Source: an uncultured Alistipes sp. (GTDB lineage: Bacteria > Bacteroidota > Bacteroidia > Bacteroidales > Rikenellaceae). Taken from it: a stretch of DNA of 37,043 nt. This document shows, piece by piece, positions 1-8,761 of the stretch (the stretch's first letter is position 1; each line of letters opens with the position of its first letter). Location of the stretch: contig CALYVN010000010.1 in assembly GCA_945494785.1 (NCBI GenBank), positions 1 through 37,043 of the forward strand, read 5' to 3'. A model generated the notes under the pieces. That model did not search any database. It had not been told where the DNA came from and saw only the letters and a list, made by a program, of their open reading frames with translations. Made by a program: the position numbers and the translations under genes.

Positions 1-81
1 ATTTTTTTGCGAAAAAAAATTCAAATTCAACATTTTTTGCGCCTTGAAGGAGGGCGTGCAGCAAGATGTTTTATACTCTGC

Positions 82-195
82 CCGTCATTCTCGAACGGAG
101 CAAAGCGGAGTGAAGAATCTCGGGCAGAATCGGGTGTAAAGGCGAAAAAACAGCACACTCGACCACAACAGATTCTGCGCTTCGCTCAGAATGAC
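82..195. repeat. REP/MITE-like intergenic repeat with two imperfect inverted halves
   Basis: GTCATTCTcgaacggagcaaagcggagtgaAGAATCT (from 84) is roughly the reverse complement of CAGATTCTGCGCTTCGCTCAGAATGAC (169-195); each half also contains its own ATTCT/AGAAT dyad. Confidence 0.6.
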
Positions 196-271
196 GGAGG
201 TGGTATATAAAATTTACGGAGCAAACTGCCCCGCAAATTACTAACCACTAATCACTAAAAACACCCGCGTC

Positions 272-1435
272 TTATGCCAGCAACTCGTCGGCAAGGGCTT
301 CGAGTGCAAAGCGGTCGCACGGCCTGAATGCCGAACGGATGGTTGCCGTACCTTCGCAAATCTCCACCTCCTTCATCGCTTCGAGCAACTCGCGCATCAG
401 GCGGCCTGCCGCAGGTGCCCAAGTGCCGTTCTCGACGATTGCTACCCTGCGCTTTTGGAAATTCTTATGGGCGAGTTGTGCGAGGAACTGCTCCATCGGC
501 GTAAATATGCCGCCGTCGTAGGTCGATGCCGCGACCACGAGCCGGTCGTAGCGAAAGGCATCCTCAACAGCCTCCGCCATATCGTCGCGCGTGAGGTCGG
601 CAAATGCCACCTTCTTCGCCCCCTTTGCTTCGAGTATCTCGGCAAGTGCGCGTGCCGCTTTGGCCGTGTTGCCGTATATCGAGGCACAGGCGATGAACAC
701 ACCCTCGCTCTCGGGTCGGTAACTGCTCCATGTGTCGTACTTGTCGATGTAGCGGCAGAGATTGTCGCGCAAAATCGGACCGTGCAGCGGAGCGATTGTG
801 CGGATGTCGAGCGGAGCGACCTTTTTGAGCAGCATTTGCACTTGTGCGCCGTATTTGCCGACGATATTGAAATAGTAACGGCGAGCCTCGCAGTCCCAAT
901 CGCCGTCGTAGCAATCCAAAGCACCGAATTTACCGAACGCATCTGCACTGAACAACACCTTCTCGCTCTGTTCGTAGGTGGTCATCACCTCCGGCCAATG
1001 CACCATGGGCGCGGTGATGAACTGCAAGGTGTGGCTGCCGAGCGACAGAGTATCGCCGTCTTTGACCGTCAAGCGGCTGCATGCGGGCAGTGCCTCGAAA
1101 AATTGCTCAATCATCGCGAACGTCTTCGAGTTGCCGACAATCGTAATTTCGGGATAGCGTTCGACGAGCGTATGCAGACTTGCCGCATGGTCAGGCTCCA
1201 TGTGCGAGACTATTATGTAGTCGGGTTTGCGACCGCGCAGTTCGCACTCCAAATTGGCGAGCCACTCCTCGGTGCAACGGATGTCTATCGTGTCGAGAAT
1301 GGCGATGCGTTCGTCGATAATCAGATATGAGTTGTAGGATACGCCTTCGGGTACGATGTATTGGCCTTCGAACAAATCGAGCGTCTTGTCGTCTGTTCCG
1401 ATGTAGCGTATGTGTTCGGAAATGTCGTGTTTCAT
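272..1435 (-). CDS. A-type flavoprotein / flavodiiron protein (FprA family)
   Basis: Metallo-beta-lactamase-like diiron motif HMEPDHAAS, then a C-terminal flavodoxin domain (IACASIYGNTAKAA). Confidence 0.9.
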   Translation of the reverse strand: MKHDISEHIRYIGTDDKTLDLFEGQYIVPEGVSYNSYLIIDERIAILDTIDIRCTEEWLANLECELRGRKPDYIIVSHMEPDHAASLHTLVERYPEITIVGNSKTFAMIEQFFEALPACSRLTVKDGDTLSLGSHTLQFITAPMVHWPEVMTTYEQSEKVLFSADAFGKFGALDCYDGDWDCEARRYYFNIVGKYGAQVQMLLKKVAPLDIRTIAPLHGPILRDNLCRYIDKYDTWSSYRPESEGVFIACASIYGNTAKAARALAEILEAKGAKKVAFADLTRDDMAEAVEDAFRYDRLVVAASTYDGGIFTPMEQFLAQLAHKNFQKRRVAIVENGTWAPAAGRLMRELLEAMKEVEICEGTATIRSAFRPCDRFALEALADELLA

Positions 1436-1465
1436 GGTAATAAACAGATGATTTTTTATTGTTGT

Positions 1466-2566
1466 TTATGGTAATTTCGTCTCCAAAGCCCTCTCCACCA
1501 CTTGGTGCATGTCGTAATAGCGGTATTCTGCCAATCGTCCGCCGAAAATCGTCCGCTCGTCCTGCTCCGCCTTTGCACGGTAAAGGGCATAGATGGTATT
1601 GTTGCGTGCGTCGTTTATCGGATAGTAAGGCTCGCAACCGTTGCCCCACGGTTGCGGATATTCGTGCGTTATGACCGTGTATGGCGACTGCGTTGCCGCA
1701 AAATGTTTGTGTTCGATTATGCGGGTGTAGGGCGTGCGGCTGTCGGTAAAATTCATCACTGCGACACCCTGAAAATTCTCCCGATGCAGAGTTTGCGTCT
1801 CGAATCGCAACGAACGATACTCCAACCGACCGAAGCAGTAGTCGTAGTAGCGGTCGATTTCGCCCGTATAGACGATTCTTTCAGCCATGCTCTCCAATTC
1901 GGCGCGATTGGCGAAAAAGTCGCAACCGAGCCTGATGTCGATACCCTCCAACAGAGCATCGAACAGCGCGTTGTAACCTCCGTCGGGAATGCCTTGCCAA
2001 CGGTCGTCGAAATAGTTGTTGTCGAAATTGAAGCGCACGGGCAGCCGACGAATAATCTCGGCAGGCAACTCCCTGCACGCTCGTCCCCACTGCTTTTCGG
2101 TATAGCCTTTTATGAGTCGCTCGTAGATGTCGCGGCCGACCAACTTCAAAGCCTGCTCTTCGAGATTCTGCGGAACGGCGATGTCGTATTCGCTCCGCTG
2201 CTCGTCGATTTTGGCACGCGCCTCTTCGGGTGTCGTAACACCCCACAGCGCGTAAAAAGTATTCATGTTGAAGGGCAGATTGTACAGTTGCCCTTCGAAA
2301 TTGGCAATCGGCGAATTGACAAACGGCCGAAACGGTACGAGGCTGTTCACAAACTCCCAAACGCGGGGATTCGACGTGTGGAAGATATGCGCTCCGTAAC
2401 GGTGTACGTCTATTCCCTCGATGCGCTCGCATCGCAGATTGCCGCCCGTATGTTCGCGCTTGTCGATAAGCAACACACGGCGTCCCGCTCTGTGCAATCT
2501 CCATGCGACGATTGCACCGAACACACCTGCACCCACAACCAGATAATCGTATCGTTTCTGCTCCAT
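1466..2566 (-). CDS. glf: UDP-galactopyranose mutase
   Basis: N-terminal FAD Rossmann motif (YLVVGAGVFGAIVAWRLHRAGRRVLLIDKREHTGGN), then HRYGAHIFHTSNPRVWEFVN and YTEKQWG, typical of Glf. Confidence 0.95.
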   Translation of the reverse strand: MEQKRYDYLVVGAGVFGAIVAWRLHRAGRRVLLIDKREHTGGNLRCERIEGIDVHRYGAHIFHTSNPRVWEFVNSLVPFRPFVNSPIANFEGQLYNLPFNMNTFYALWGVTTPEEARAKIDEQRSEYDIAVPQNLEEQALKLVGRDIYERLIKGYTEKQWGRACRELPAEIIRRLPVRFNFDNNYFDDRWQGIPDGGYNALFDALLEGIDIRLGCDFFANRAELESMAERIVYTGEIDRYYDYCFGRLEYRSLRFETQTLHRENFQGVAVMNFTDSRTPYTRIIEHKHFAATQSPYTVITHEYPQPWGNGCEPYYPINDARNNTIYALYRAKAEQDERTIFGGRLAEYRYYDMHQVVERALETKLP

Positions 2567-3991
2567 CTATATCTGTTTTCGCAATCGTGCCACGGGGATA
2601 TTCAGCATCTCGCGGTATTTGGCTATCGTCCGGCGTGCTATGCAATAGCCCTTGTCGTTGAGGATGTTCATCAACTCCTCGTCGGTCAGGGGGTGTCGCT
2701 TGTCTTCGCCCTCCACGCACTCCCGCAGGATGGTCTTTATCTCATGGCTCGATACCTCCTCGCCGCTTTTTGTCTGCATCGCCTCCGAGAAGAGCGATTT
2801 GAGCAGGATGATGCCGAAATTGGTCTGTACATACTTGCTGTTCACCACGCGCGAAATGGTGGATACGTCCAACCCTGTACGGTCGGCTATGTCTTTGAGA
2901 ATCATCGGGCGCAATTTGCTGCTGTCGCCCTCCTTGAAATACTCCTGCTGATAGTCGAGAATCGTCCGCATGGTGCGCAACAGCGTGTCGTGCCGCTGCT
3001 TTATGGCAGACATAAACCACTTCGCCGAGTCGATTTTCTGTTTTACGAATTGGATTGCCTGCTTGTCCTGCTCGCTCATTTTGCTCTCCGGTACGCCCAT
3101 CATATTGCGGATGACATCCATATAATGTCGGTTGATGCGCAATTCGGGGATGTTGTACGAATTGAGCGAGAGGTCGAATCGCCCGTCGTGATAGTCGAGT
3201 ACGAAATCGGGAATGATGTACGGCGCAGCCTCGTTTCGGTCTTCCGAATACATGTTGCACGGTTTGGGCGACAGATGCTGAATCTCCTGTACCGCCTCGC
3301 GAAACTCCTGCTCACCGACACCGAGCCGCGCGACCAACCGTTCGTAATGCTTTTTGGCGAACTCGTCGAAATAGGAGGTCAATATGCGGTTGGCGAGTTT
3401 GCGTGCGGGCGTGTCGAGACCCGTCTGTTCGAGTTGCAGCAACAGCGATTCGCGCAGGTTGCGCGAACCTACACCTATCGGCTCCAAGTGGTGGATGATG
3501 TCGAGCAACGCCTCCAACTCGCCGACCGAAGCCTCGATACCCAACGAAAAGGCGATGTCGTCCGACAACGATGCCAAATCGCGCCGCAGATAGCCATCGT
3601 TGTCGATGCTGCCGACGATGAAGGTCGCCAACTGCATCTCCCTCTCCGAAAGATTGCGGAAACCGAGTTGCTCGATAAGCGACTCTTGGAACGAACGGCC
3701 GCCGGCAATCTGGATGTTGCGCGGACGCTCGTCGTTGGAGTAGTTGTTGATGCGGCTTTTGTATGCCGGAGTCTCATCCGCTTGCAGATACTCCTCCATC
3801 GAAATCTCTTTCGGCTGCTCGCCGTCCTCGTCGGACGGCTGCTCCTCTTCGAGTACTATGTTCTCTTCGACCTCCTGTTTGATGCGTTGTTCGAGCAAAG
3901 CCACCGGCAGTTCCAGCAATTTTATCATCTGAATCTGCTGCGGCGACAACTTTTGCTGCATCGTCAGCGATTGGGTTTGGTTGAGTATCAT
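2567..3991 (-). CDS. rpoN: RNA polymerase sigma-54 factor
   Basis: Gln-rich region I start (LNQTQSLTMQQKLSPQQIQMIKLLELP) and C-terminal RpoN box (ARRTIAKYREMLNIPVARLRKQI). Confidence 0.96.
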   Translation of the reverse strand: MILNQTQSLTMQQKLSPQQIQMIKLLELPVALLEQRIKQEVEENIVLEEEQPSDEDGEQPKEISMEEYLQADETPAYKSRINNYSNDERPRNIQIAGGRSFQESLIEQLGFRNLSEREMQLATFIVGSIDNDGYLRRDLASLSDDIAFSLGIEASVGELEALLDIIHHLEPIGVGSRNLRESLLLQLEQTGLDTPARKLANRILTSYFDEFAKKHYERLVARLGVGEQEFREAVQEIQHLSPKPCNMYSEDRNEAAPYIIPDFVLDYHDGRFDLSLNSYNIPELRINRHYMDVIRNMMGVPESKMSEQDKQAIQFVKQKIDSAKWFMSAIKQRHDTLLRTMRTILDYQQEYFKEGDSSKLRPMILKDIADRTGLDVSTISRVVNSKYVQTNFGIILLKSLFSEAMQTKSGEEVSSHEIKTILRECVEGEDKRHPLTDEELMNILNDKGYCIARRTIAKYREMLNIPVARLRKQI

Positions 3992-4109
3992 ACGCGCAAG
4001 TTTTTAAGGTTTCCGGTTGATGTTCTCTGGCTGCCGACCCGCGTTATGCTCCGAATCGGTCTTGCCCTGCCCGTGTGTGTCGTACAGTCGGGCTTATGCG
4101 GTGCAAGCC

Positions 4110-5489
4110 TTAAAATTCGGCGTTCTTCGGTGTGCGAGGGAACGGAATCACATCGCGAATATTGCCCATGCCGGTAACGAACAGCAACAACCGCTCGAAT
4201 CCGAGACCGAATCCCGAATGCGGAGCCGAACCCCAACGGCGGGTGTTCAGATACCACCAAATATCTTTCTCGGGCATATTCAACTCTTTTACCCTTGCAT
4301 TAAGTTTGCCAAAGTCAGCCTCGCGCTCCGAACCGCCTATGATTTCGCCTATTTTCGGGAATAATACGTCCATTGCGCGTACTGTCTTGCCGTCCTCGTT
4401 CTGTTTCATGTAGAACGCCTTTATCTCCTTCGGGTAGTTGATGAGGATGACAGGCCGTTTGAAATGCTCCTCCACGAGGTAGCGTTCGTGTTCGCTCTGC
4501 AAATCGCAACCCCAATCGCACGGGAACTCGAATTTACGGCCAGACTCTTTCAGGATGCGCACACCCTCGGTGTAATCCAAACGCACGAAATCGTTTTCGG
4601 TTACGAACTTCAATCGTTCGATGAGTTCGTTGTCCCACATCTTGTTCATGAATTCGAGGTCTTCGCGACAATTCTCCAAAGCGTATCCGATAAGATATTT
4701 CAGAAAATCCTCCGCCAAAGCCATGTTGTCCTCCAAATCGTAGAATGCCATCTCCGGCTCAATCATCCAGAACTCCGCCAAGTGGCGCGGCGTGTTGGAA
4801 TTTTCGGCACGGAACGTAGGGCCGAACGTGTAAATCTGACCGAGCGACAATGCTCCCAATTCGCCCTCCAACTGACCCGATACGGTCAGACTGCACGACT
4901 TGCCGAAGAAATCCTGCGTGTAATCCACCTTGCCGTCTTCGGTCTTGGGTAGGTTGTTCATATCGAGCGTCGTTACCTGAAACATCGCACCGGCACCTTC
5001 GCAGTCCGAAGCGGTGATAAGAGGCGTGTGCAGATAGAAGAATCCTCTGTCGTTGAAGTATTTGTGAATCGCGTATGCCATTGCGTGGCGGATACGCAGT
5101 ATCGCTCCGAAGGTGTTGGTGCGCGGACGCAGATAGGCGATGTCGCGCAAAAATTCGAGTGTGTGTCCCTTCTTCTGCAACGGATACGAATCGGGGTCTG
5201 CCGTACCGTAAACCTCTATCTCGTCGGCCTGTACCTCCACTCCCTGACCTGCACCGAGACTCTCGACAAGACGACCCTTGACGCAGATGCACGAACCGGT
5301 GGTTACCGGCTTCAACGTTTCGTCGGCGAATTTCGCCAAATCGGCGACAATCTGGATGTTGGCTACGCACGAGCCGTCGTTGAGGGCGATGAACGCCACG
5401 TTTTTGTTGCCTCGTTTGGTGCGCACCCAACCCTTTACCACGACATCGGTGCCGTAGTCGGTTGATTTGAGTAATTGAGCGATTCTCAT
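4110..5489 (-). CDS. asnS: Asparagine--tRNA ligase
   Basis: Class II aaRS with OB-fold N-terminus ([40 protein letters not shown]) and C-terminal [34 protein letters not shown]. Start moved to the internal Met at 5489. Confidence 0.95.
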   Translation of the reverse strand: MRIAQLLKSTDYGTDVVVKGWVRTKRGNKNVAFIALNDGSCVANIQIVADLAKFADETLKPVTTGSCICVKGRLVESLGAGQGVEVQADEIEVYGTADPDSYPLQKKGHTLEFLRDIAYLRPRTNTFGAILRIRHAMAYAIHKYFNDRGFFYLHTPLITASDCEGAGAMFQVTTLDMNNLPKTEDGKVDYTQDFFGKSCSLTVSGQLEGELGALSLGQIYTFGPTFRAENSNTPRHLAEFWMIEPEMAFYDLEDNMALAEDFLKYLIGYALENCREDLEFMNKMWDNELIERLKFVTENDFVRLDYTEGVRILKESGRKFEFPCDWGCDLQSEHERYLVEEHFKRPVILINYPKEIKAFYMKQNEDGKTVRAMDVLFPKIGEIIGGSEREADFGKLNARVKELNMPEKDIWWYLNTRRWGSAPHSGFGLGFERLLLFVTGMGNIRDVIPFPRTPKNAEF

Positions 5490-5530
5490 TGTTTTGTTAT
5501 GTTTTTGTTCTCTTTGAAATCGTCGTATTG

Positions 5531-5544
5531 AGGCATATATGCCT
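5531..5544. promoter_or_regulatory. Perfect 14-bp palindrome AGGCATATATGCCT in the asnS leader
   Basis: Self-complementary; lies between a minus-strand TAnnTTTG box (CAAAAGTA on plus, 5554-5561) and the asnS start at 5489. Confidence 0.45.
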
Positions 5545-5658
5545 ATCGAATCACAAAAGTACAAAATAAATCCGTTTTAATTTCAATTATCATCATAAAT
5601 GTTGTTGTCCCGTTTTTGCCGAAATCTGTGTATATTTGCAAATCCAAAAGAGATGATT

Positions 5659-6972
5659 ATGAAAAAACTTTTGTCTGCGGCCATATTGTTGTCGCTTTGC
5701 ACGGCAACGGCATACGGCCAAAAAATATATCGTTCGGAGTTCGTAACGTTCGACACCCGTGCCGATGCGCTTGCACGCAACCGTGCCAATACGGTCAATT
5801 ATATCAAATACTCGCCTCGTCCGATTTCGGCGGTCGATCGCATCGAGATAGTCGGCGAACAGATTGTAGTGCCGGTTGCTTGGGGTGATTACGACGTCTA
5901 TCTGCATGTGGAGAACACCATAAAGGCATACGACGTGGTAATCAACGGCGTGGCGATAGCTTCGAACGACGACGGCATCACGCCTGCCGACTACAAAATC
6001 TCGCCATTCCTGCGTCAGGGAGCGAACGAAATTGCGTTGCGGTTGCGCCGAGCCGACAATCCCGAACTCGGCGACGATGCCGTAGGCCGCCTGTGCGAGC
6101 AGTTTGAGGGGTGCTGCATATTCGCCCAATACAAGACGCATATTTTCGATTACGACGTGGCGATTCGTTACGACGACAAGGGTGTGAATGCTCTGTTGTC
6201 GCTCGACGTGGTTGCCGCCAATTCGTTCAACTATCCCGAGCGAATCGATATAGGTTACGACATCTATGCGCCCGACGGCAAACTGATAGACTATGCCGTC
6301 CGCGAGATAAATGTAGCAGGTCGCTCGGTCGATACGCTCCGTGTCCGTGTCAATCTGGGTGCGGCAAAGGGGTTTGCTTGGGGCGAAGGACGCGCTCCGC
6401 TCTATAAATTGATGCTCTTTGTCAAACGCGACGGCAAACCGCGCGAATACATCCCTTTCCGTGCAGGTCTCGGCTCGACCTCTTTCGATAACCGGCATAT
6501 CGTCCGCAACGGCAAGCCGATAAAGGTTCGCTCGGAGATGTATAATGCCCGTACCACCCGCAAAGAGGCTTTGGCGGAGATAAAGGCGTTGAAAAAGCGG
6601 GGCATAAATACGTTGTTGCCGTCGAATCCGCAACCTGCATGGTTTTACGATTTGTGCGACGGTTTGGGCATGTATGTCATCGAGCGAGCCAACAACAATG
6701 CCGCGCTGCGCTCTGCCGACCGTACCGAAAACGGCACACCTTCGAACAAACCCGCCCTTGCGAACGAATATGTCGAGCGAGTGAAGTCGATGTACTACCG
6801 TACCCGCAACCATTCGTGCATCATCGCCTATGCTTTGGGCGGCGACAGAGCAGGCAACGGTTACAACATGTACAAGGCCTACGAGTGGTTGAAATCGGTC
6901 GAACATTCGCGTGCCGTTATATGCACTACGGCAGATGGCGAGTGGAATACGGACATCGATAAAATAGAGTAG
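5659..6972 (+). CDS. Secreted GH2-like (beta-galactosidase-related) protein, truncated and probably catalytically inactive
   Basis: Signal peptide MKKLLSAAILLSLCTATAYG; GH2 jelly-roll-like N-terminus; TIM-barrel-start similarity to LacZ (YDLCDGLGMYVIERAN; RTRNHSCIIAYALGGDRAGNGYNMYKAYEWLKS). Ends at NTDIDKIE*. Alternative start at 5653. Confidence 0.75.
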   Translation: MKKLLSAAILLSLCTATAYGQKIYRSEFVTFDTRADALARNRANTVNYIKYSPRPISAVDRIEIVGEQIVVPVAWGDYDVYLHVENTIKAYDVVINGVAIASNDDGITPADYKISPFLRQGANEIALRLRRADNPELGDDAVGRLCEQFEGCCIFAQYKTHIFDYDVAIRYDDKGVNALLSLDVVAANSFNYPERIDIGYDIYAPDGKLIDYAVREINVAGRSVDTLRVRVNLGAAKGFAWGEGRAPLYKLMLFVKRDGKPREYIPFRAGLGSTSFDNRHIVRNGKPIKVRSEMYNARTTRKEALAEIKALKKRGINTLLPSNPQPAWFYDLCDGLGMYVIERANNNAALRSADRTENGTPSNKPALANEYVERVKSMYYRTRNHSCIIAYALGGDRAGNGYNMYKAYEWLKSVEHSRAVICTTADGEWNTDIDKIE

Positions 6973-6975
6973 GCG

Positions 6976-7449
6976 ATGAATATCGATTTGATAGTCGTCG
7001 GCAAGACCGATTCGGCAGAGGTGGATGCGTTGGTGGCGATGTATGCAAGGCGCATAAATTTCTATACCAAATTCTCGATTGTCTATCTGCCCGACATCCG
7101 CAATACGCGCAAACTCTCGCAGGCGCAACAGCGCACGGCAGAGGGCGAAGCCATTTTGAAACAGGTGGGCGAGGGCGATGTGGTAGTGCTGTTGGACGAA
7201 CACGGCGACGAACTGCGGTCGGTCGAATTTGCCGCATGGCTGCAAAAACGTATGGCGGGCGGATTGCGTCGGCTGGTTATTGTCATCGGTGGTCCTTACG
7301 GCTTCTCGGATGCGGTCTATGCGCGTGCCAACGGCAAGTTGTCGCTATCGCGAATGACCTTCTCGCATCAAATCGTCCGCGCCATATTCGCCGAACAACT
7401 CTACCGAGCCTTCACCATAATCAATCACGAACCTTATCATCACGAATAA
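6976..7449 (+). CDS. rlmH: 23S rRNA (pseudouridine1915-N3)-methyltransferase RlmH
   Basis: SPOUT-type sequence: VVLLDEHGDELRSVEFAAWLQKRM, VIGGPYGFSDAVYARANGKLSLSRMTFSHQIVRAIFAEQLYRAFTIINHEPYHHE. Confidence 0.97.
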   Translation: MNIDLIVVGKTDSAEVDALVAMYARRINFYTKFSIVYLPDIRNTRKLSQAQQRTAEGEAILKQVGEGDVVVLLDEHGDELRSVEFAAWLQKRMAGGLRRLVIVIGGPYGFSDAVYARANGKLSLSRMTFSHQIVRAIFAEQLYRAFTIINHEPYHHE

Positions 7450-7454
7450 CGTCT

Positions 7455-8069
7455 ATGGCTGTACGTAATGTAATTTTCGATTTCGGTGGTGTATTGCTCG
7501 ATTGGAATCCGCGCCATCTGTATCGCTCCTATTTCAACGATGAAGCCGAAATGGAGTATTTCCTTGCCAATATCTGCACCTTCGAGTGGAATGCCGAGAA
7601 TGACCGTGGGGTGCCGATGGCAGAGAATGTCGCCCGTTTGCAGAGGCAGTTTCCCGAATATGCCGAGCCTATCGCCATGTTCAAAAGCCGTTGGGACGAG
7701 ATGCTGCGAGCCTCGATTCCCGAAGGCGTGGCTCTGCTGAAAGAAGTTAAGCGCAGGGGCTATCGGCTTTACGGACTGACCAATTGGGAGGCAGAAACAA
7801 TCGGAGTGGCATACGAACGCTACGACTTCTTTTCGCTTTTCGATGGCATAGTGGTCTCGGGCGAGGAGTATGTGATAAAGCCCGAACCGGAGATTTACCG
7901 CCGTCTGCTCGACCGCTATCGGTTGCGTGCCGACGAATGTCTGTTTATTGACGACAATGCGCAGAACATCGAAGCCGCTCTCGCACTCGGTTTTGCCGCC
8001 GTTCGGTTCGACAATCCCGCAACCGCTCCGCAACGGATTCTGGCTCTGCTCGACGAGAATGACGCATAG
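7455..8069 (+). CDS. HAD family hydrolase / phosphatase
   Basis: Motif I NVIFDFGGVLLDWNP, cap region, C-terminal KPEPEIYRRLLDRY...CLFIDDNAQNIEAA. Start trimmed to 7455. Confidence 0.9.
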   Translation: MAVRNVIFDFGGVLLDWNPRHLYRSYFNDEAEMEYFLANICTFEWNAENDRGVPMAENVARLQRQFPEYAEPIAMFKSRWDEMLRASIPEGVALLKEVKRRGYRLYGLTNWEAETIGVAYERYDFFSLFDGIVVSGEEYVIKPEPEIYRRLLDRYRLRADECLFIDDNAQNIEAALALGFAAVRFDNPATAPQRILALLDENDA

Positions 8070-8078
8070 ATGCACACA

Positions 8079-8118
8079 AGCAGATTGCGGGGCAACAACC
8101 GTTGTCCCGCAATCTGCT
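8079..8118. terminator. Bidirectional terminator hairpin between convergent HAD and greA genes
   Basis: 18-bp stem AGCAGATTGCGGGGCAAC / GTTGTCCCGCAATCTGCT (one G-T pair), AACC loop. Confidence 0.8.
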
Positions 8119-8135
8119 GTTTGGTTCGGACGACA

Positions 8136-8612
8136 CTAAATCGAAATGTCCAAAATCTCGAATTTGATGATACCCGCAGGAACGGTAACCTCTACAACAT
8201 CGCCCTTCTTTTTGCCGAGCAGAGCCTTGGCAATCGGCGTACCAATGGCGAGTTTGCCTTCGCGCAGATTGGCTTCGTGTTCTGCCACGATGGTATAGAC
8301 CACCTCGCGGTTGACGTTATGGTTGAGCAGCGTAACCTTGCTCAAAATCTGCACCTTGCTCTTGTCGATTTTGGTTTCGTCGATGACGCGCGCATTGGCG
8401 AGCGTATTCTCCATTTGAGCGATGCGCATTTCGAGCAAGCCCTGTGCCTCGCGTGCAGCGTCGTACTCGGCGTTTTCGGACAAGTCACCCTTGTCGCGAG
8501 CCTCGGCGATGGCAGCCGATATATTCGGACGCTCAACCGAACGCATATGATCGAGTTCGGCTTTCAATTTGTTGTAACCTTCCGCCGTAAGATAAATAGT
8601 CTCTTTTGCCAT
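8136..8612 (-). CDS. greA: Transcription elongation factor GreA
   Basis: Coiled-coil N-terminus YLTAEGYNKLKAELDHMRSVERPNI...ARDKGDLSENAEYDAAREAQG, C-terminal domain GTPIAKALLGKKKGDVVEVTVPAG. Confidence 0.97.
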   Translation of the reverse strand: MAKETIYLTAEGYNKLKAELDHMRSVERPNISAAIAEARDKGDLSENAEYDAAREAQGLLEMRIAQMENTLANARVIDETKIDKSKVQILSKVTLLNHNVNREVVYTIVAEHEANLREGKLAIGTPIAKALLGKKKGDVVEVTVPAGIIKFEILDISI

Positions 8613-8681
8613 AATTAAAACATAAAAACAAAAAGAATTCCAACCTTTTGAATCGGAACCCTGAAATTTCTATTGCTTCAA

Positions 8682-8713
8682 CAAAGGTAGGCAATTAAAA
8701 TCGGATAACCAAA
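8682..8713 (-). promoter_or_regulatory. Bacteroidota-type promoter for greA
   Basis: On the minus strand TTTG-N20-TACCTTTG, matching TTTG N19-21 TAnnTTTG. Confidence 0.65.
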
Positions 8714-8761
8714 TTTTTCCCGATAAAAATTCGGCAGACCGCTCTTTTGCCTCCCCTGATG

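Noticed and set aside
7-210. 67-aa ORF at the window start
   Set aside because: Lies across the REP/MITE-like inverted repeat and shows no protein-like features.
1502-4177. 891-aa plus-strand ORF antisense to glf and rpoN
   Set aside because: Spans two well-supported opposite-strand genes; composition and lack of recognisable domains indicate an antisense shadow ORF caused by codon bias.
7455-8069. HAD motif I reads DFGGVLLD rather than the canonical DxDxT
   Set aside because: The DFGGVL variant is common in HAD subfamily IA proteins, so it is not evidence of inactivation.
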